A stretch of DNA of 64,000 nt. Origin: Pseudoips prasinana (taxonomy: Eukaryota > Arthropoda > Insecta > Lepidoptera > Nolidae). A program made the translations under genes and the position numbers. The stretch covers positions 16,014,001 to 16,078,000 of the forward strand of contig OX621253.1 of assembly GCA_951640165.1 (NCBI GenBank), given 5' to 3'. Every line of letters starts with the position of its first letter. Position 1 is the stretch's first letter. Of the stretch, positions 27,843 through 39,800 are shown in pieces. The notes under the pieces are model-generated. The model worked only from the letters and a program-made list of their open reading frames with translations. It had not been told where the DNA came from and did no database searches.

Positions 27843-30800
27843 CTGCAATATTACATTGTACTTTGTAACTAGCTTAGTTTCAAAAGGCATGCATGCCAAG
27901 CTCATAACAGACTTGTATAAAAATAAAATAATAAATTTTATTAAAAAAATATAAGTCTATACGCAGGATTTAAGCACTAAGTGTGACTAGCACATCTTTG
28001 AAGTCACCGTCTAGGTCATCCTGTAAAGAATACCGAAATATATCTACGTGCACAGTTAGTTATTAGAAAAAAAGAAACTGGCCCATAATTTATGAATTTT
28101 CTCACTCCACACTATGTGCATGATTGTATCACAAAGATAAACTTAAAACATAACTTAAACTACTATGATAAATGTCTGTAAAATGCAACAATTTATTGTG
28201 TGATTTAAAATCGAATAAATATGATTAAAATATAAGTCACACTGCAGCATTCTCTTATATGGATCTCGTAATACTGAGTGTTATTTTGACGTTAGCTTTG
28301 TAGAGGCTTTAGTAACACATTGCAGATAGGAGTTCGCCGATCGGACCTCCTAAATCCTCCTGAAAAAGTGTAACCTCTGATGTAAAACTATGTCAACGCA
28401 AAGCGTAGACCACTACCCTCATGCATACGACACGAAGCTGTTAGCTACAGTGCAAATTATGAACGTGAGTATGGCTAATAGGAAGCAAAATATACAGATC
28501 TTTTTAAATAAAATGTACACCCGGTGTTGGATAACTTAAAGTGTTGGCACATTGGCAACGCTGTCCAGATATCCACCTATGTTGACTCGGGGCGGTTTGA
28601 GCGTCGGAGAAAGTCACGTTGTCAATGCACCTATACCTTATCAGATCTAACCTATCAAATTGACAGTGATTATTAACTTATATTCGAGCTAGGTGGTCGT
28701 TCGTTGTCATCGACACCTCTTGAGACATAATCTATTCAACAAGGGTCAACATAGCCTTCTTGTAATCCCCGGAAGTGTCATCCTGTAATCAGAACGGGTC
28801 GTTCTAAACACCTTTTTCAGAGACAGCCTTTCAAACTTTAATTACAGGACAGTTTGTTAGCAAAATAACATAAATATAAACGTAAACACAACTGAATAAA
28901 ACTCACAAAATGAACTTAATTAAATTATAAGTAAGTACTTGATTTGAACACCATTAAATACTATAAACAGATCTGTATAATCTTGTTATGATGAATCCAG
29001 TTAATATAATGATTACAAATTTTGGTGCCAATATTTCCTGTGACAATACCACGCATGCGCTTGAGAAGTATGTATGTATAGTATTATAAAAGCGTAGACT
29101 TCTTGAACTTCATAAGGTATGGGTCAGTTTCTTATAATTTAGAATTTATAAAATCATGCTGTTAGTTAAGAGACAGATATCTAAATGATAGATGAAATAA
29201 TTTAGAATGAATGTTAATAAGTGCGCTATGATGGTACAATTGATTAGCAATGGCTGTTAATATGGTCTAACATTTATAAACATATCTAAAATATAAAATG
29301 TTAATATAGAGGGACAAGACACAGAAATGGTTAAGTATAAAGTCCCTAAATAGGAAGCCCTTAAAGATTTAAGAAATATAACATTAAAAAAATCTTTAAC
29401 CTAGGTAGCTCTTTGAAATATATTTATTGGTATAATAAGTCTATGTGCAAAATTTAAGGGCTTCATATTTGGACCAGGGTACAATAAAAGAATTATAAAC
29501 AAAATGCATGTCACATAAAAGGCAATGTAATTCACAAAAAACAAGGACATCACTGCATTCATTTAGTTGACATAAGTGGAATATTAATAGTTTATTTACT
29601 TAATTTTATTAACTTTGGTTTATATATAGGTATATATATGATTTTCATTATTTTTAACCCCCGGTGTAGTTTGAAAGTGAATTAGTCGAGAGTGTTTTTA
29701 GCTATGTTTGGTGAAAATCGTCCCAAGATTAGCTTTGGTTTTTAATTCTATGATTTTCATTATATTTAACCCCCGACGTAGTTTGAAGGTGAATTAGTCG
29801 GGAGTGTTTTTAGCTATGTTTGGTGAAAATCGTCCCAAGATTAGCTTTGGTTTTTAATTCTATGATTTTCATTATATTTAACCCCCGACGTAGTTTGAAG
29901 GTGAATTAGTCGGGAGTGTTCTTAGCTATGTTTGGTGAAAATCGTTCCAAAACCGCGTAAAAATTAGTACTTTATTGGCAAAATATGTCGCTGTTATATT
30001 CTAGGCGTTTCATAAATAGTAGAAAATTTTAAGCAGGGTTATCTACCCATGAAACTGCACACTAAACAAAACCAGTTTGTGAAAGAAGTTTTATTGTTGA
30101 CTCCTTATTCTAACTGCTCCGTAAGCTACGTCCATTATTTATCTAAATAACAATTTGTAAACATAATAATATACTTCAGCACATTAAGGGGCCTTTTACA
30201 GTCCACTAGCGCCGCCAATCGAAAAAATTTCATAACTCGTAAATAGAATCAAAAATACAAAATGTGGTCTATTATTACTGTAGAAAGGCAATAACGTAAT
30301 TTTATAACACATTGTCAACACTTGAAATATAGCTGTTTAGCTAAATCGTGCATTTATAACAAAAACGGCCGTTTATGTTTTGAATGCACGATTTAGCTAA
30401 ACAGCTATATTTCAAGTGTTGATAAGGTGTTATACAATTACGTTATTGCCTTTTCCACAGTAATAATAGAACATATTTTGTATTTTTGATTCTATTTACG
30501 AGTTATGACATTTTTTCGATTGGCGGCGCTAGTGGACTGTAATAGGCCTCTTAATAATATTTAATGTAAGCTTGAGTCGTAAAAATCAATGAAACAAGCA
30601 AAAGAACATTAAAATTGATGTCAAGAACAAAGTAGTGTAGGCAGTTTATTATGACAGAACGGAAATGAAAATACCGTCATATTATGCGGTCGTAAACATT
30701 AAAGGCATGCCCTTTAATCTGGAAAATAGTAGTAGTATTTTTTACACAGCATCTCAAAGGCTTTTTAAACCAGAAAAAAGCCGTAGCTACTTCGAGAAAA

Positions 30801-33800
30801 TATAATAACGAAAGCATTTCCGCAACGGCTAGAGAGTGGTTTAAAAAGTAGTGTAAGCCATTTGTAATGGTATCGAAGAGCATTTAAAATAACGCTATAA
30901 AGCATTTCTGCGTCAGCTAGAGAGTGGTTTAAGTAAGTTAATTTAATATAATTATTACATTATATTTAAAACTTTAGTATCTATGTCATTGTCATGTCAT
31001 GTCATCTATTAAATTTTTAATAAAGAATAAGTATACCCTTTAAGCCGTCAGAACGCCTGTGGTACAGGTTTAACCTAGTACAGGCACAAATTGTCTATAG
31101 CTTAGTATTAATTATGTTTAAAGTAAGTAGATATAATTTTATACACATTATTTCTTGAATAAAAAAAAAATATTATTATTATAATCAAAATGTCAGGTTA
31201 AAGGACATCATTCATGTGACCTGGAAGAAATAGTTATTATGACCGCCAATTGTACATTACTTTAAATATTAAGTTTTTTTCTGAAAACTATTTTTATAAT
31301 TTGTACAATGAAGTATATCTATCTACCTGTTGAAAACTTGTAGATATTTTAATAGTTTATGTAATAATAAACAAATCGTAATTAAAAACGCTGTTATATT
31401 AAACGGCTTCCACTGTATCGAAGCATATGTAATAGATAACTGTCATATTCTATCTACATTACTGGCTTAGTACTTAATAGTTTTTTGTTTCTTTATCAAA
31501 TGGTCAGTATCTGATGCCATTAACTTTAATACACTACACCACATGTCCAAAATGTATGGCAGTCTGGTGGTGATACATACGGCTGCATATCATGACATCG
31601 TTTCCGAGATAATAATCACTATACATAGTACGCTACACTTATGGAGAATTTTTTTAAAACTTTTTAAGAATTTATAACATTCGTGTTACTACTAAGATTT
31701 GTAATTAATGCTACACTAATGATACGTCTACATCGTTAAAAAACAGGCAAAACTTATTAAGCTCCTGTGACAGAACAGCATGTTAAACATCAACTTGCAA
31801 TATACAAAAAAAATGTGAACATATCTTGGATAATATGGTGTATGGACAATAGAGTTCAAAATGAGGTGGGACCTATATACCATTGTTCGTTTAAGGGTTA
31901 ACTACAAAAAGGCCGATCAATTGACGCATTTTTATGGGGACCACGATGTATGTGAAGTGACATGGGTAGATGACTTCTTTAAATCCTATCCTTGTTTATG
32001 TTACACATTGTTCAACTACATACACTACACTACCCAACTAACTACTAAGTAACACGCAACGTTACCATTGTACTCCCACCGAAAATTAAAAAGGTTCCTA
32101 TAGTAAAATGAATGCAGTGATAATTTCCAATTCCCCAAACAAAATGTTAAATGGGTTTAAGTAACACCGGAAAAATCCCACATGTAAAATGTAATGAATA
32201 AATAACTTACAGCAATCCAGCTCTCCAGGGTCTTTCCGTACTTCTCTTGGAATGCCTGTTTGATGTCTCCGAGATCGATTTCGGAACGGCTGACGACGAT
32301 TCTGATGAGGGTTTTGTCGTTGGTACCGAGACCCTTCATGGAGTAGTAAAGGCGCTCAGCGAAGAAACCGACTTTGCTCTTCACGCATTTAACTAGAAAA
32401 TGCAAATTAAAAACAATATAAAATAAAGCCCCTCATTTCCTTTAAAATCGGTAGTGGCGCTAGTGTTTTGGGGGTTCCGTACTTGAAGTGTGCTAACGGA
32501 TCCCTATTACTAACCCTCAGGGGCTCTATGAGATGAACCGCAATAGGTGAACAGTTGAAATTTACAGTGTGTATATTACCCAACATATAATCCCATCAAA
32601 TTCCAAAGCTTGCGAGTCATATTTAGAATCAATTGACAAAGTAACCCTTCAATTTCACATCTAGTAAACTTTAAAACGCCAATTGTCCGGTGAGGAAATG
32701 AAAGCCTCCTAGGCTAACTAACGTCATTTTCAAAAAAAAATACGATAAGTCCTTTAAAATAGTTCGTTTAGTTTCAAAGAACTGTTAGGTAGTACACACG
32801 GCTACATATCAAGCCATACGTTTCTAGTATAAGCTGATCTCGCGTTGTATAGGATTTCTATACAATGAGAGGTCAGCTTATATTGGAAATGTATCGTATA
32901 TGTAGCCGTGTGTACTACGAGTAGTTATTAGTAAAACGTGTACAGGAATTTCATAAGGTAACAAATATTACAACGCTTACACACCTCACTGACTGAAGAT
33001 TCAACAAACATATTTATCATGCCCTTTTCGAGAAAATTGTTACGTCTTATTTGCTTCCTCGCGTCGTATGATAGTACTTATGTGAATACAGAATTATATA
33101 ATATATTAACAGGAAGACGCGGCGTGGCCTCCTACACGATGGACCGATGATCTTGTGATGGTAGCTGGAAACCGCTGGATGCTGGTACCGCGAGACCGAC
33201 TATTGTGGAGATCTTTGGGGGAGGCCTTTGTCCAACAGTATTTTTTTTTTTAAATACGGGACTAGTCCCTCCCTCTTACCCACCACTGCAACTCCTGTAA
33301 GCCAGGATCAACAGTGGCACATAATGAAATGACACTGAGCGGTGAAGCTCAGGCATGTCCCGGGGAATCGCTTTAACTGTCTTGGATCCCGCAACGAATT
33401 TAATCAGAAACAGAAAAAAGGAGGAGTTAGAAAATGAATAGTTCCACTTCCCTCCAGAGCAAAGCGGGAGACAGAATGATGTAAAGAGGCTATAGCCTCA
33501 TAAAATGAGAGATTTGCAACTAGAGAAGCCAGCTGCAAAAGCACCGAGGATCAATTTAAGGGTCCTAAGTGAGCTGTTATATTTGATTCCAATAGTAGGT
33601 ATGGCAAAAACGCTTAAACGCACGGAAGTTGTTCCTTGTTGCTACAAGATCCGTATAATAAACTACTCCAGATATTGGTTGCAAGCTGTTTAACATAATA
33701 TCACGCTGATTTTGCCAGAGATCACACTCCCACAGGATGTGGTGAGCAGTTTGTTCATATTCGTTACTGGATGTTGAGCACAGACAGATTGGTGAAGATA

Positions 33801-36800
33801 CTAATTTGAAACTATACAATTTACTTTTAAAATTGCCGTGTCCGGTAAGAAATTGTGCAACACAATGGTCTATGATTAGCCAAGTTTTATTTAACCGTTC
33901 GCGTACGTCCGGAAAGAACTGGTGCAGATGGCGACCCTTGGTTGACGTATTCCATCTACATTGCCATTCATTTAGTAGTTCGTTATTTAAGTCAGCTATT
34001 GGCATAAATAGCCTGGTTATTTTCGCACGGTCGCGTAATGATAAGAAATCATTTTCTAAATTATCGCGCGTAGAATAATACATTGCTGCTCGTCTTTGTA
34101 CTTCAAGATCAACCGGTAGTACACCCGCTAGGACAGGTAGGGCCTCTGTGCTCACTGTTCTATAGGCTTTACACAGAAATATCAACGCCAACCTCTGGCT
34201 TTGTAGTAATTTACGGCGAGCAGCTCCGATGGTAGCCCTATCAGCCCACACAGGCGAGCCGTAGCATATACACCCAAGATAGGTTGCCCCGTAAATGATT
34301 TTAAGAGTATTAAAAGAGAGGCCCCAGGTTGCCGTCGATATCCTTGTAAGTGCAAAAAAGTTTCGCTTAGCTTTTTCCCCAACTGATTTAATATGTTCTA
34401 TAAACGAGAAATTCTTTTCTAAAACTAAACCCAAATAACAGGTTGATATTTTGCGTTTTACAGTAACATTATTAAGTTTTACGCCCGGGGGGGATTTTAG
34501 TTCACCTTTAAGAAGGAGTTGGTAGGTTTTATGAGGAGCAAATGTAAGGCGATTTCTTTTACCCCATTGTCCAACAGTAGTCTATTTCGACTGATATGCT
34601 GGTGATGATGGTGCATATATGAAACTGAATCTCGTTCGTTAAATACAAAGATATGTTGTACTCTCTCTGTAAAATTATTGTCAGTACTTTCGAAGAATGT
34701 GCTGCTAATGCTGAAATTAAAATTGCAAGATATTCAGGAAAAGACGATTATTCGATAAAAAAAACTGATTTCTATGAAATAGGAATAGTACATTACGTGC
34801 CAAGGGAGGAAAGTAGGACATTACAACCCGCGCGATATTGTCACCCTCGCCTTCGGCTCGGGTGACAAAAGCGTGGGTCGAAAAGTCCTGCTATCTTCCC
34901 GTGGCGCGTATACTATTTTTCATCATACCAGGACCGAAAGTTTAATGACATTGTATATAAGTAAAACGAATGTAGTTCAAATTATTCATTGAGGGGGTTC
35001 GAACGAAAAAAAAAAATTTATTAAAAGACTTGACATAAGCGTGGGTCGAAAAGTCCTGCTATCTTCCCGTGGCGCGTATACTATTTTTCATCATACCAGG
35101 ACCGAAAGTTTAATGACATTGTATATAAGTAAAAGGTCTTCATCAATTTTATTAATACAATGCAATTTCTTCCAAGCAATAAATTGATTGTAACAATTTT
35201 TATATCGCTGTACCGATTTGGAGGGTGCTAAATTTTGAGTTATTTCCGCAGCTTCCGCAGCAATGTTTCGTCGCACTTCTTCATCTTCAGAGTCGTTGAA
35301 ATAAAACTATGAATTGCCTGAAAACATTATTATAGGCTTTAATTGACTAAAATTGTTGACAACTGTGACATGAATATTTATCTATCAAACATCATCATAG
35401 AGAAGACTATAAAAGGAGGATTATCTAAATATTTAGGTAATGAGTTTCATATCATTCTCCACCGCTTTGCTTAGAGACTGTAGTCTTGTAAATGAGCAGG
35501 TGGTCTTCTAATACGCCCAGATCTTCTAATATCAACCTCTGGCTGTAACGCAGGTTGTAGTGAGACGACTCCAGGTGAAAGAGTGAGTTCAGGAACAGGC
35601 GCAGTATTGAGTGATGAAGTTTCGCCATGATTAATGCTTGTTGCGGGTGACTCATCTTGAGGTATTAAAATCTCCTGATCAGAGCCACGTGAACTCTCAT
35701 CAGTTGCAAGCTCTCGAATTCTCTCTCCTTCATCTCCAATTGGAGCTAGGTGACGATTTGACACCGCTGTTACTCGGCCGTCCTTCAGTCTAGTAATTGA
35801 ATAATCAGGGGTAACTTCAATTAGATCAGCCTCTTCCACTAAGGGCATGTACTTGTTGGGTCGAGCGCAGCGTTTGACAAGGACCCGTCCGGCACTTGTA
35901 AGCCATGTCGGAATGGAGGTGCCGTTTGGCGATTTCCGGGAGTGTTTAAACATCCTCTCATGCGGTGAACAGTTTATGGTAGTACAAAGCAGTGATCGTA
36001 TAGAATGAAGAGCGTTATCAAGAACTTTCTCCCAACTCTCTATGGGCAAATTGTGGGAACGTAAACCCAACTGTATGGCTTTCCACAGCGTAGAATTAAG
36101 TTTTTCAACTTGTCCGTTTCCTTGCGGGTTGTATGCTGTTGTGTTGCTCGTGGCGATACCACGAGAGTGCAGATATTCTTTTACTTCAGCAGATAAAAAG
36201 ACAGCCCCTCTGTCTGAATGTATATAGCCAGGCATACCAAACATCATGAACAGATTATTTAAATGTTTTATAACCGTCTTTGCACTCATATCTGAACATG
36301 GAAAAGCAAAAGGGAATCTGGAATATTCGTCTATAATGGTGAGTATATACCGATTCATAGTTTTGCTTGGGACTGGACCTTTAAAGTCAATACTTAAACG
36401 CTCGAAGGGCGCCATTGCTTTAACAAGCTTTGGAAGTGGGTCGGCATTTTTGAAAAATCTTGGTTCTATTTCTGCACATATCCGACAGTTGTTTGTCATC
36501 GTTCTAATTTCTTCAATAGAATAGGCCAAGTTCTTTGTTTTTAGCCAGTGATGCATTCTTGTGACTCCTGGGTGGCATAAGTTTTCATGTAATTTATAGA
36601 GGCGCGTGAGTCGTGATGAGTTGTCCATGCTGGCGCACACTCTGGATAACGTGTCAGCAACGTGGTTTTCTCGTCCTGGTCTATAAATAATATCATAATT
36701 ATAGGGTGCCAGCTCTAGACGCCACCGCTGTATTTTCTCGTTTTTAATTTTACTAGAGTGTTTTGCGTTAAACATGAATGCTACCGATCTCTGGTCAGTG

Positions 36801-39800
36801 ATCAACTTAAATGGTTTACCTATCAAAAAATGGCGCCACTTTTTGAGTGCTTCAACAATGGCATAGGCTTCCTTTTCGACGGCGGAATGATTTTGTTCGC
36901 TTTTACTTAGCGTTCTAGAATAAAATGCTACTGGCCTGGAATCCTGTGAGAGTGATGCAGCAATTGTATGTTCCGAAGCGTCAGTTTCTACTGTGAATGG
37001 CATTTTATCGTCGATTGCGTGTATAGAAGATTTTGCGATCATCGATTTCAAGTCTTCAAAAGATTTCATGGCTTCAATGCCCAATGGAAACGAAACCGTA
37101 TGTGCAATGGAGTGTATTCTTTTGGAAAAGTTTGGCACCCACTTAGAATAATGTGCAAACATGCCTAGTACTCTTCTTAGCGCGGGCATATCTTCTGGAG
37201 GAGGTAGTTTAAGTAATGGCTGTAGACGATCGCTGTCAGGTTTGACAATGTGATTTTCAATCGAGTACCCTAATATTTTGAGTGATTTCTGATTAAATTT
37301 GCTTTTCTCTTTATTTAACGTCAACCCGTACTTGTCGGCTGCCAACAGAAAACGGCTTAGATTCTGATCATGCTCATCTTGAGTATTTCCGCATATAGTT
37401 ATGTCGTCTAGATACGCGAAGGTCCCAATTAAGCCTTCCTTTCTGATGATCCAGTCGATAGTTCTCTGGAAACTAGACACACCGTTTGTCACTCCAAAAG
37501 GAATCCGACAAAATTGATACAGGTTACCAGCCGCTTCAAAAGCCGTATATATACGTTCATGAGTGACAATTGGAATCTGATGATACGCACTCTGTAAGTC
37601 AATGGCACTGAAGATACTATATTTAGAAACTCTCGTGACTATTTCTTCAATATTTGGTAACGGATAGGCATCCAAGAGCGTATACTTGTTGATTGTCAAT
37701 GAATAATCTATAACCATTCGCTTTTTATGACTGGCAGTCTTGGTTATCAGCACTTGTGCTCGCCAAGGTGATTTACTCTCCTCTATTATGTGCTGTTCCA
37801 GCAATTTCTTGATTTCACCTCTAATAAACTCCTGGTCTTCACAACTGTACTTCCGGGATCGTATGGCAATCGGTTTGCAATCAGAAGTAACGTTGTTGAA
37901 CAGCGATACGGCAGGAACTGATGCCTCGGCGACAGAACAAACCTTCAGAGTGTCCTTCGGTCCACCAAATTCAAGCTCCAATGAAGAATGTAGGCTGAGA
38001 AGATCGTGACCTATAATGACATCAGCGCACAAATCTTTGACTATAAGTAATTGAACATTGTCATATGTGTTTTCTCCTAATTTGATATTTTGGACCGTAG
38101 CTCCGGTGACTTGCGACGTTAGAGTAAGCGAGGCCATGGAGATTATCTGACGACAGGGAGTTTTCTTCAAATGTGCTAGGTTAGCAAAATTTTCATTAAT
38201 GAAACTAATACTACTGCCTGTGTCTATTAGCGCCTCCGCTCTGATACCTTTAATGAAGGCAGGGATCATAGCTTTTCTTAGAGATGCTGGCGCTGCGGCC
38301 ATGATACTTGCGGCGCAGTGTGCGCAATTCTCCGGAGGACTACTGGACACATTGTGTGGTTTGCTACGGCAGACAGACGCGTAATGACCTTTCTTGCTAC
38401 AGATTTGACAGGTGACACCTGAGGCAGGGCAGTTTTTACGCCTGTGTAAGCGGTCTCCTCCACAAAAGAAACATTTCCAATGGGATTTATGGGATTTTAT
38501 GTTGCCCTTCATCGCAGTAATAGCAGCCACTTGAGATGATTCATCTGTCTCAGCAGACTGCTCATTGTTGACTTGAACGATGCTCCTTCCTTCAGATATT
38601 GCATTGACGGCCGGTAGGTTAAAATTTTGCGAGTTGTTCTCCGCCATTTCCATCGATATTGCCTTACTATAGGCGTCATCCAGAGTAAGTGTAAGGTTTT
38701 CAAGAAGACGTTCTCGTATTTTAGGTGATGTTAGACCAGCGATGAAAGCACCTCTAATATTCTCGCTTTTATTTGTTTCTGCGTCCACTGCGGCAAAAGC
38801 GCATTCTTTTGCTAACAGTTTGAGGGCTTGTAGATACAAAGCAATAGATTCACCGGGATGCTGGCGCCTAGTAGCGAGAAGATGCCTAGCAGTAATAATG
38901 TTTTTGGGCTTGATGAATAAAGCATCTAGTGTAGCCAATGCCACGTTGTATGTGGTACAGTCACTGATTGTTTGGTATACGCGGGGCGATACATAGTTTA
39001 TCAGCAACTGGAGTTTTAGGTCGTCTGAGAGCGCCGAAGTAACGGCGGCGGCACCAGCTCCATGAGGCGCAGATGCGGCTTGTGCCGTCAGGAAATTGTT
39101 GAAGGTGCGTTTCCAGTGTTCCCATTCGGGGCCCGTGGAACTTAATGAGTAATCACCATCAAAGCGATCCGGTCTCAGAAACTTTTCCATTTTAGTCAAT
39201 TAAATTGAAATAAAACTATGAATTGCCTGAAAACATTATTATAGGCTTTAATTGACTAAAATTGTTGACAACTGTGACATGAATATTTATCTATCAAACA
39301 TCATCATAGAGAAGACTATAAAAGGAGGATTATCTAAATATTTAGGTAATGAGTTTCATATCAGTCGTCACTTGAATAATCCGATGAATTCATTGTCAGG
39401 TTTTTTTTTTACAAAGCTGTATTCACTTTTTTTCTATGTATATTTTTGATGTAATTTTTATCAGAATCAGAAAATTTTACTCTTAGATAAATATTATTTT
39501 ATTTTATTATTATTAAATGATGTTATTGCCGCGTGTATAATAATATGGGCTTGAAATAACAACTGCACGGTTACCATGGTAATGAGTTATGTCAAATAGA
39601 TAACGGGAAGAAAATTAAAACAAAAATAGACTAAATTTTAAACTGTCACTAATTGTGAGCAGTCTGAAATATGCATCTTTCTTCCCGCAAACAAAAGAAG
39701 AAATTCAAACTTTCGGCCTCGGGATGATGAAAAATAAGTTTTTTCTTATATTATGTGGGGAAAATATTACCTGACCTCTTTTCGATCGTCCCATCGGATT

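Larger units (their letters stand above)
35297..39363 (-). mobile_element. complete Ty3/Gypsy LTR retrotransposon
   Basis: 4067 bp on the minus strand, with 158-bp LTRs that appear identical base for base (35297-35454 and 39206-39363). The LTRs start TG and end CA. A 5-bp target duplication gtcgt flanks it (35292-35296 and 39364-39368). One gag-pol ORF fills the inside. A purine-rich tract lies at 35455-35471 before the 3' LTR. No tRNA-type primer site starting TGG follows the 5' LTR; instead a self-complementary site is present. Identical LTRs and an open frame indicate a young insertion. Confidence 0.96.

Noticed and set aside
29640..29955. Possible CRISPR-like array
   Set aside because: The units are contiguous 112-bp tandem repeats without spacers, in an insect intron.
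35297..39363. Possible endogenous errantivirus with an envelope gene
   Set aside because: The ORF ends shortly before the 3' LTR and no third ORF or envelope-like sequence exists, so it is a plain LTR retrotransposon.
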